The position numbers were made by a program, and so were the translations under genes. From Flavobacterium solisilvae (GTDB lineage: Bacteria > Bacteroidota > Bacteroidia > Flavobacteriales > Flavobacteriaceae): a DNA stretch of 64,000 bases. Each line of letters begins with the position of its first letter. Position 1 is the first letter of the stretch. Under the pieces are notes generated by a model. That model made no database searches. It was not told where the DNA came from and saw only the letters and a program-made list of their open reading frames with translations. Positions 47,185-53,054 of the stretch are shown here, piece after piece. Where the stretch lies: contig NZ_JAAMPT010000207.1 in NCBI RefSeq assembly GCF_012911605.1, forward strand, positions 302,036 through 366,035. The letters run 5' to 3'.

Positions 47185-47192
47185 CAAAGTTA
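47185..47192 (-). promoter_or_regulatory. -7 box of the complete methyltransferase copy
   Basis: TAACTTTG on the minus strand, 22 bases before the ATG at 47162. It is embedded in 7-bp periodic sequence (AAAGTCG, CAAAGTT, ACAAAGT on the plus strand). The truncated copy lacks this upstream sequence. Confidence 0.5.
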
Positions 47193-47243
47193 CAAAGTTT
47201 TCGGAGTTTTAAGTCTAGCTTTTGGTGGTGTTTTAATTTTGAA

Positions 47244-48278
47244 TTAATTAGAATACCATTTTTGTTTCATCCATAAGCTTGCTTTTACTAAAAGAATTAA
47301 CACAGGTACTTCTACCAATGGTCCAATAACTCCAACAAACGCTTGGGGTGAATGAATTCCAAAAACGGATATTGCAACAGCTATAGCGAGTTCAAAATTG
47401 TTTCCTGTGGCAGTAAAAGCAATTGCTGCGTTTTTGTCGTAGGGTACTTTTAAAGTTTTATTGATGTAAAAACTTGTAAAAAACATTACTATAAAATAGA
47501 TTATCAACGGAATGGCAATTTGAATTACATCCATAGGTAATGCAATAATTTTATCACCTTTTAGGCTAAACATTAATACTATTGTAAATAACAAAGCATA
47601 AAGTGTGATAGGCGAAATCATCGGTATAAATTTTCTATTATACCATTCTATTCCTTTTGATTTTATTAGAAAATAGCGACTAAAATATCCTGCTGCAAAA
47701 GGAATGCCTAGATAGATTAAAACACTTTCAGTTACTGCTTTCATAGAAACGGTAACGTTAAAATTAGCTAATCCTAGTTTGTTGGGCAATACATTGATGA
47801 ACAACCAAACTAAAAAACTATAACTAACAATTTGGAAAATACTGTTCAATGCTACTAGTAGTGCCGCATATTCGCGATTGCCTTTGGCTAAGTCATTCCA
47901 TACAATAACCATTGCAATGCATCGGGCTAAACCAATAAGTATCAAACCAGACATGTATTCTGGTTGATTTCTTAAAAAGAGTATGGCTAGTCCAAACATT
48001 AAAAATGTGCCAATTACCCAATTTAAAAATAATGATATCCCAATTGTTTTTTTGTCTTTTAAGGCTTTTGGTAATAGTGAATAATCTACTTTGGCTAATG
48101 GTGGATACATCATTAGAATAAGACCAATAGCCAACGGGATATTGGTAGTTCCTGCTGTCAATGTGTTGGTACTGTTTGATATATTAGGAAAAAAATACCC
48201 TAATCCTATGCCTACAACCATGGCTAGAAAAATCCAAAGTGTTAAAAAGCGATCTAAAAATTTTAATTTTGGTTGCAT
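47244..48278 (-). CDS. acr3: Arsenite efflux pump, ACR3 family
   Basis: Inner-membrane transporter exporting arsenite (and sometimes antimonite). The 344 residues have about ten membrane helices. The conserved Cys that ACR3 proteins need is in GLARCIAMVIVWNDLAKG, and the conserved LMMYPPLAKVDY and FTATGNNFELAIA segments are present. It is the last gene of the arsR-DUF6428-reductase-acr3 set, 4 bases after the reductase stop. Confidence 0.94.
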   Translation of the reverse strand: MQPKLKFLDRFLTLWIFLAMVVGIGLGYFFPNISNSTNTLTAGTTNIPLAIGLILMMYPPLAKVDYSLLPKALKDKKTIGISLFLNWVIGTFLMFGLAILFLRNQPEYMSGLILIGLARCIAMVIVWNDLAKGNREYAALLVALNSIFQIVSYSFLVWLFINVLPNKLGLANFNVTVSMKAVTESVLIYLGIPFAAGYFSRYFLIKSKGIEWYNRKFIPMISPITLYALLFTIVLMFSLKGDKIIALPMDVIQIAIPLIIYFIVMFFTSFYINKTLKVPYDKNAAIAFTATGNNFELAIAVAISVFGIHSPQAFVGVIGPLVEVPVLILLVKASLWMKQKWYSN

Positions 48279-48282
48279 AGTG

Positions 48283-48897
48283 TTAGGATTTAATCATTGA
48301 AAAAACATAATTCATTTCCATTGCAATTTGATTACTTCTCTCAAGATAAACTTTGGTTTGTTCTGGTGTTTGGTCAGAAACTTTTGGGTCTTCAAATGTA
48401 ATAGGTATTCTTTTTTCTGCACCAGCAATAAAAGGGCAACCTCCATCGGCTTGAGAGCAAGTCATAATGGCTGCAAATGATTTTGAGGGATTAAATAGAT
48501 GATCATATTTTTTTGAAAAACCTATTATTGGCATGGTTGTATCACTATATTTTATTGCATAAATAGGATTGTTTCCATCGGCTATTTTAAAAATTGTAAA
48601 ACCTTGTTCGGTTAAAGTTTCGGCTACTTTTGGAAAAAGAGCTGTTTCTTCTGTACCGCCAGAGTAGCAATATACATTAGCAATAGAATAATAACTAGCT
48701 GCAACTTGTGCCCAAATTTGAGACAGATGACTTCTGCGAGAATTATGAGTGCAAATAAAGTTTAAATTCACTTCTTGCTTTAAATCCACTTTTTGTTGAA
48801 TAAAATCAATCAACGGTTGCAAGGTTAGTTTTCTTTCTTGAGCAATGGAAGTAAAATCAGTATTACTTTCAACGGTTTTTAACAATTCTGGAAACAT
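48283..48897 (-). CDS. Arsenate-reductase-like low-MW protein tyrosine phosphatase
   Basis: Starting at 48897 (MFPELLKTVESNTDF) it has 204 residues; an upstream in-frame ATG at 48942 is rejected because it lies inside the preceding gene. The P-loop is FICTHNSRRSHLSQIWA (C-x5-R-S), as in thioredoxin-type ArsC, but with an extra about 35-residue N-terminal segment and a later ADGGCPFIAGAEKRIPI motif. Additional Cys (TCSQADGGC) may form the disulfide relay. Reduces arsenate to arsenite for the ACR3 pump. Confidence 0.85.
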   Translation of the reverse strand: MFPELLKTVESNTDFTSIAQERKLTLQPLIDFIQQKVDLKQEVNLNFICTHNSRRSHLSQIWAQVAASYYSIANVYCYSGGTEETALFPKVAETLTEQGFTIFKIADGNNPIYAIKYSDTTMPIIGFSKKYDHLFNPSKSFAAIMTCSQADGGCPFIAGAEKRIPITFEDPKVSDQTPEQTKVYLERSNQIAMEMNYVFSMIKS

Positions 48898-48914
48898 ATT
48901 TTTTTGTTTGAGTA

Positions 48915-49382
48915 TTAGCAACAACCAGAGTTTGGAGTACAACTTTGTTTATTGGTTAGTTCAGATAAATTTTTCTTTTGTTTTTCTATAGGTATACCAC
49001 AGGCATCTTCGGCTAAGCAAGCAGTTGTTTTATTTTTTAAAACAAAATAATTTTCAATAAAATCCAAGTCATATTTTCCAATGGTTTGGCTTTGATATTC
49101 TACTTCTACCTCTGCATCTTCAATACCAAGTTTTTCTTCAGAAAGTTGAATAATGTTTAAAAGTTTTGTTGGTTTTAAACGATGGTCATAGTCGTTTGCA
49201 TTCCATAGTTGAAAATTAACTACTTTTTCTGTTCTTATTACGCCGCCACAGTCAATAAAATGTTTTGTAATCATTCCAACCTCTGTAACATGAAAATGTT
49301 CTGGGACAAAAGTTCCGTTTTCTAGTTGAAAGGTTACGTTATTTAAAGTGGACAAAATTTCTTTTACTTTTGATAGTTTCAT
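48915..49382 (-). CDS. DUF6428-like protein with Cys-rich tail, ars operon
   Basis: 155 residues, cytosolic, found with ars genes in Bacteroidetes; function unknown. It includes a HFHVTEVGMITKHFIDCGG segment with three His that could bind metal, and an acidic central helix. It ends in SCTPNSGCC, a Cys-rich tail that could bind or transfer As(III). The reductase starts 17 bases after its stop. The family name is from memory and not searched. Confidence 0.7.
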   Translation of the reverse strand: MKLSKVKEILSTLNNVTFQLENGTFVPEHFHVTEVGMITKHFIDCGGVIRTEKVVNFQLWNANDYDHRLKPTKLLNIIQLSEEKLGIEDAEVEVEYQSQTIGKYDLDFIENYFVLKNKTTACLAEDACGIPIEKQKKNLSELTNKQSCTPNSGCC

Positions 49383-49399
49383 AGTGATAATGTGTTAAT

Positions 49400-49409
49400 G
49401 TAATATTAC
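49400..49409. promoter_or_regulatory. Candidate second ArsR operator
   Basis: GTAATATTAC is a perfect 10-bp palindrome in the 51-base gap between arsR and the DUF6428 gene. It shares AATATTACGAT (49402-49412) with the operator candidate upstream of arsR at 49794-49804. Confidence 0.5.
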
Positions 49410-49433
49410 GATAGAGTTGCTCAAAAAAAGGTT

Positions 49434-49769
49434 TTAGCAACAGTTGTTTTTCTTTTTTTCGTTTAATTGATTTGCTATAGAAGAAAAATAGCGTTCTAAT
49501 TTTTCAATTCCGTTTTCATCTATACAGTAGCAAATTGAAGTTCCTTCAACGGTTCCTTTTATTAGATTTGTTTTTTTAAGTTCTTTCAAGTGTTGCGAAA
49601 TAGTAGGCTGGGCTAGTGGTAACTCGTCCACTATGTCACTACAAATGCAACTATCTATTTTCATCAAATATTCAAGAATGGCTATCCTAGCAGGATGACC
49701 AAGTGCTTTGATGATAGTAGCTATTTCGTTTTGATGTTTAGTAAACATCTCGCTTTTTGTTGTTCCCAT
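49434..49769 (-). CDS. arsR: ArsR family metalloregulator
   Basis: 111-residue winged-helix repressor that leaves DNA when As(III) binds. The helix-turn-helix is at LAQPTISQHLKELKKTNLI. A C-x-C pair (SCICSDIV) sits at the position of the classical ELCVCDL As(III) site, and the protein ends in NCC, which could add a ligand. First gene of the ars module, with a perfect palindrome over its likely promoter. Confidence 0.93.
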   Translation of the reverse strand: MGTTKSEMFTKHQNEIATIIKALGHPARIAILEYLMKIDSCICSDIVDELPLAQPTISQHLKELKKTNLIKGTVEGTSICYCIDENGIEKLERYFSSIANQLNEKKKNNCC

Positions 49770-49786
49770 TTTTTGATAGAAAAATT

Positions 49787-49798
49787 ATATTGCAATAT
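49787..49798 (-). promoter_or_regulatory. arsR operator overlapping its -7 box
   Basis: ATATTGCAATAT is a perfect 12-bp palindrome 18 bases before the arsR ATG. TAATATTG on the minus strand (49793-49800), one base off TAnnTTTG, overlaps it, so a bound repressor would block transcription. Confidence 0.6.
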
Positions 49799-49868
49799 TA
49801 CGATTAAAATAGATGTGTCAACTATTTTTCTTTGTTATTTTAAAGTTAAGTTTTAAAATAAATAAAAA

Positions 49869-49902
49869 AAGGGTTTTAAAAACAATTGTTTTTAAAACCC
49901 TT
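49869..49902. terminator. 34-bp perfect palindrome between ars module and truncated methyltransferase
   Basis: A loop-free perfect inverted repeat with arms AAGGGTTTTAAAAACAA and TTGTTTTTAAAACCCTT. On the minus strand it is followed by a T-run, so it can end the transcript of the truncated methyltransferase gene and insulate arsR. Confidence 0.75.
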
Positions 49903-49933
49903 AATTACTATTAAACTTAACTAAACTTAAAAA

Positions 49934-50305
49934 TTAAATCTCGTGGTAATGTCTATCCCATTTGTCGGTTTTGCTTCTATATGCAGGAGAAAACCATAAG
50001 CGTAACGGAATAGAAATCAAAACTTTGTCACATTTTACATTTTCTAAAACTGTGTATGGATTTAATAAATGTTCAAAGATTTCAAAACCGGTAAATACTT
50101 CATAGGATGCGTTTTGCAATGCCGTTTGGTCATTGTCTAAATCTTCTCCTTTGGTGTTAATGACTTTATAACCATTGTCTTCCATGATTTTGGAAAATGG
50201 ATTTGGAACGCCTAAATCAAAAATGGTTTCCGAAGTTTTGATATGTTTTTTTAGAAAATCTAAAGTAATATTGAAGCGTTTGCTTGGATATGTTTTCTCG
50301 TACAT
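49934..50305 (-). pseudogene. Truncated methyltransferase copy
   Basis: 123 residues identical to the first 121 of the complete gene at 46632-47162 except for about three substitutions (Thr to Lys, Ala to Cys, Ile to Val). It breaks off after HYHE, where the frame reads ATT then TAA. The C-terminal third of the enzyme is missing. Nucleotide differences between the copies (about 22 in 368 by eye) are mostly synonymous. It retains the same start codon, but its upstream sequence differs from that of the complete copy. Confidence 0.85.
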
Positions 50306-50363
50306 TTTAAAAATTGTTTAAAGTTTCAAGTTGAAACAGTTGGTAAAAATAACAATTTAACTT

Positions 50364-50405
50364 GGAACCTGAAACCTGAAACCTGAAACTCGAAACCCGA
50401 AACTC
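50364..50405. repeat. 7-bp tandem array (GAAACCT type)
   Basis: Six units in exact register: GGAACCT, GAAACCT, GAAACCT, GAAACTC, GAAACCC, GAAACTC. It lies between the KAS III gene and the truncated methyltransferase copy. Confidence 0.85.
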
Positions 50406-50414
50406 CCAATTTTT

Positions 50415-51473
50415 CTACATCCTATAAACAATCGCATTGATATTCATTCCTGCGCCAACCGAAGCAAAAATAATAACATCGCCTTTGTTTAATGCTTGGT
50501 TTTCGATTTGTCCTTTTACTAACGAGTCGTAAAGAGTAGGAACGGTGGCAACACTCGAATTTCCGAGTTTGTGAATACTCATCGGCATAATGCCTTCGGG
50601 AGGTGTTTGTTTGTATTGCTTGTAAAAACGTTGAATAATGGCTTCGTCCATTTTTTCATTGGCTTGGTGAATTAATACTTTTTTCACTTCGCTAATGTCG
50701 ATACCGCTTTTTTCAAGACACGAAGCCATGGCTTTTGGAACTTGACTTAATGCAAATTCATAAATTTTTCTGCCGTGCATTTTTATATAGCGAACATCGG
50801 GATCGTGGTCTTTGTTGAACGAATTTCCAAAATATAAATAATAAGCCTCGTCATAAGTAAACGTAGCCGTTTCGTGGGCTAGGATTCCGCCTTCGTCTTC
50901 GGTGGCTTCTATAATAGTTGCGCCGGCACCATCACTGTATATCATTGAATCTCTATCGTGTAAATCAACCACTCTCGAAAGAGTTTCCGCACCAATAACC
51001 AAACATTTTTTTGCCATTCCAGCTTTGATAAAGGCTTGCGCTTGAATGACACCTTCAACCCAACCCGGACAACCAAAAAGCATGTCATACGCCACACATT
51101 TTGGGTTTTTAATACGCAAGTCAAACTTCACTCGCGTAGCTAAACTTGGTAAAATATCGGTTTGAATAGCACCTTTTTTTACGTTGCCAAAATTGTGAGC
51201 AAAGATGATGTAATCCAGCGTTTCTGGGTCAATTCCTGCATCGGCAATTGCTTTTTTGGCAGCAATCGAGGCTATGTCTGAGGTGTTTAAATCATCGGTT
51301 ACATAACGGCGTTCTTGAATTCCAGTAATTTCAAGAAACTTTTCGGCAACAACATCATTCGGATGCGGAAATGGTGTTCCGTCATCATTTAAGAAAACGT
51401 GTTTTGCAAAATCTATATTTGATACTACTTCTGTTGGGATATAACTACCCGAACCTGTTATTTTTATATTCAT
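50415..51473 (-). CDS. 3-oxoacyl-ACP synthase III family protein
   Basis: 352-residue thiolase-fold condensing enzyme. The catalytic triad is visible: Cys in MLFGCPGW, His in LIHQANEKM and Asn in KLGNSSVATVPT. It differs from canonical FabH in a long insertion near 25-45 (FLNDDGTPFPHPNDVVAEKF). A second FabH-like enzyme of this kind is common in flavobacteria and may prime branched, aryl-polyene or other special fatty acids. The substrate is not determined. Confidence 0.88.
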   Translation of the reverse strand: MNIKITGSGSYIPTEVVSNIDFAKHVFLNDDGTPFPHPNDVVAEKFLEITGIQERRYVTDDLNTSDIASIAAKKAIADAGIDPETLDYIIFAHNFGNVKKGAIQTDILPSLATRVKFDLRIKNPKCVAYDMLFGCPGWVEGVIQAQAFIKAGMAKKCLVIGAETLSRVVDLHDRDSMIYSDGAGATIIEATEDEGGILAHETATFTYDEAYYLYFGNSFNKDHDPDVRYIKMHGRKIYEFALSQVPKAMASCLEKSGIDISEVKKVLIHQANEKMDEAIIQRFYKQYKQTPPEGIMPMSIHKLGNSSVATVPTLYDSLVKGQIENQALNKGDVIIFASVGAGMNINAIVYRM

Positions 51474-51595
51474 TTTTTTAGATATTTCATTACGAAATTA
51501 TTAATAAAAATGTTTTGATTTTATCAAATCCTTAGGTAAGGGTGAATTATTACGAAAACCTTAACAAAATGGTGTTTAAATTATGGAAGTCGTAA

Positions 51596-51982
51596 TTATT
51601 TAGGGTTTTGTTGCGCTATTTTAATCTGCAAGATGGTAGCAATGCTCAACGCTTGGGTTTTGATTTGCTCTGCTTTTTCGCCTTTAAAGTTTTCATCTAC
51701 CGAAGCATAAAAATGATGCAACCAAATGGTGAACAACTCTGGTGTGAGTTTCGATTTTACATTTACATCCAGGTGAAGCTGGGTTAAATTATTAGTATAA
51801 CCGCCAGTACCAAGAATAGCCTGCGACCAAAACTTGACCAACACCTGCAAATGTTCCTCTAAGTGAAGATGAATAGGGATTACCTCCGTAAAAATGTAAC
51901 TAATACGCTCATCAGCAAACAGTTTTTTATAAAACTCATCTACCAGTTTATATAAATCGTCTTGGGTTTGAATATCGTTCAT
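51596..51982 (-). CDS. Group III truncated haemoglobin
   Basis: Starting at 51982 (MNDIQTQDDLYKLVDEFYKK) it has 128 residues. A start six codons earlier would overlap the -7 box and is rejected. Haem-binding features: the proximal His in TQLHLDVNVKSKLTPELF followed by W-L-H-H-F, and aromatic residues in helix B/E (YIFTEVIP, LVKFW). Binds O2 or NO; in other bacteria such globins serve nitrosative-stress defence or low-oxygen respiration. Likely a single-gene unit with an FNR-type site upstream. Confidence 0.88.
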   Translation of the reverse strand: MNDIQTQDDLYKLVDEFYKKLFADERISYIFTEVIPIHLHLEEHLQVLVKFWSQAILGTGGYTNNLTQLHLDVNVKSKLTPELFTIWLHHFYASVDENFKGEKAEQIKTQALSIATILQIKIAQQNPK

Positions 51983-51999
51983 AGCTACTAAATAAAACA

Positions 52000-52007
52000 C
52001 AAAGGTA
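52000..52007 (-). promoter_or_regulatory. -7 box of the globin gene
   Basis: TACCTTTG on the minus strand matches TAnnTTTG. The predicted start is about 10-15 bases before the ATG at 51982, which supports that start. Confidence 0.65.
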
Positions 52008-52028
52008 CTCTAATTAGTAACCCATTAA

Positions 52029-52044
52029 AATGATTAATATCATT
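52029..52044. promoter_or_regulatory. FNR/CRP-family type inverted repeat upstream of the globin
   Basis: AATGAT-TAAT-ATCATT has perfect 6-bp arms around a 4-base centre, close to the TTGAT-N4-ATCAA consensus of FNR-like regulators. Its centre lies about 40 bp upstream of the predicted globin transcription start, the classical class II activator position. Confidence 0.55.
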
Positions 52045-52100
52045 CTTTTGGGAAATGACTTTGTTTGTGGGTACGGATTTTAAATTTGCGCGGACGGGTG

Positions 52101-52655
52101 TTATTTTGTCAATGCTGATATAGCAATAACTACAAAGAGCAAAACGTTAAACACTATGTCTAAGCCTGATATTTTTCGCTTTATTGTATCGTGGCTCCAA
52201 GACATTTGTCTGTATGTGTTTAATAGGCAATTCCCTGTCAGTTTTTTTATAATTGTATTGAATATTTTATATACAACAAGAAAAAACAAAAGTGTCTTTA
52301 GTGAAGAAGTTGTCGTTTCAGAAATGTAATTGTTAAAGAAGTTATTCGGGTCAAAGTTTTGACTTCTATAAATTTTAAAATTCTCATTGTCCTTAGTTAA
52401 GAGATAAAAGCAAAATTGTGTCAGTCCAATTACTAACCAAATAAAGAAAATACGATTGTCGTCTAAATCAACCAATGTTTCAAATGCTAAAAGCCAAATT
52501 GACACGCCAAATGAATAAAAGAAAATAAACAAATTCAATTTACCTTGGTCAATAAGTCCTATGTTGTATGAAACGATAAAGAACAGTCCAACGAAAATTG
52601 TTAATCCGAGTAATATTTTTTGTCTTAGTGGTAGTAATATTTTGTCGTCCGTCAT
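52101..52655 (-). CDS. Orphan membrane protein, unknown
   Basis: Starting at 52655 (MTDDKILLPLRQKILLGL) it has 184 residues with about four helices (near 14-33, 40-58, 68-85, 112-130) and a C-terminal one. A longer frame from 52709 is possible but begins inside an inverted repeat. No family recognised. It stands alone; its upstream flank (GCGGGTTAGC) and downstream flank (CACCCGTCCGCGC) are much richer in G+C than the gene, as at borders of inserted single-gene units. Confidence 0.6.
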   Translation of the reverse strand: MTDDKILLPLRQKILLGLTIFVGLFFIVSYNIGLIDQGKLNLFIFFYSFGVSIWLLAFETLVDLDDNRIFFIWLVIGLTQFCFYLLTKDNENFKIYRSQNFDPNNFFNNYISETTTSSLKTLLFFLVVYKIFNTIIKKLTGNCLLNTYRQMSWSHDTIKRKISGLDIVFNVLLFVVIAISALTK

Positions 52656-52708
52656 AAAATTTCTGCTAACCCGCATATAAGCGAATGTTCCGTTTATAAA
52701 TATTTTCA

Positions 52709-52734
52709 AATACTTATTATCCTTTATAAGTATT
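52709..52734. repeat. Inverted repeat upstream of the orphan membrane gene
   Basis: AATACTTAT and ATAAGTATT are perfect 9-bp inverted arms around an 8-base loop. Without a T-run; could be an operator or a recombination remnant. Confidence 0.45.
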
Positions 52735-52764
52735 CATCCATGTAAATATATAAAAAAGTAACCA

Positions 52765-52947
52765 CTATGTTGCTTTATGTATCCCTTTATAAACCATTAA
52801 CTGATATTCTAATCCCTTTATATGTTCCTCTTTTTCTTGCAGTTGGGCTTTTAGGGCTTTTTCGGTTTTGGTTTCATAGGGTATGCCCAGTTGTTCGCCT
52901 AGTTCCATCAAAAAATTGTGTTTCACCGCTAGGCTAATTCGCCACAA
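52765..52947 (-). CDS. Short ORF or gene fragment with coiled-coil-like helix
   Basis: A 60-residue frame from a TTG (no ATG at the 5' end). The C-terminal half (KTEKALKAQLQEKEEHIKGLEYQLMVYKG) looks like a coiled coil. The frame stays open upstream toward the gcvP terminator without a good start (internal ATG at FLMELGEQLG possible). It may be the 3' remnant of a longer gene. No family recognised. Confidence 0.3.
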   Translation of the reverse strand: MWRISLAVKHNFLMELGEQLGIPYETKTEKALKAQLQEKEEHIKGLEYQLMVYKGIHKAT

Positions 52948-52996
52948 GATGTTAAACTGAAAACTAGGTTGTTTAAAATATTGGTTGAGCTTATAA

Positions 52997-53035
52997 ATAA
53001 AAAAATCCCAAAAACCTATTTGGTGTTTGGGATTT
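52997..53035 (-). terminator. gcvP terminator
   Basis: AAATCCCAAA and TTTGGGATTT form the stem; on the minus strand a T-run follows. It lies 20 bases after the gcvP stop. Confidence 0.85.
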
Positions 53036-53054
53036 CTATATTGGGATTTTATAA

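Noticed and set aside
50364..50405. Possible CRISPR array
   Set aside because: The unit is 7 bp and contiguous with no spacers, and no cas genes are in the window.
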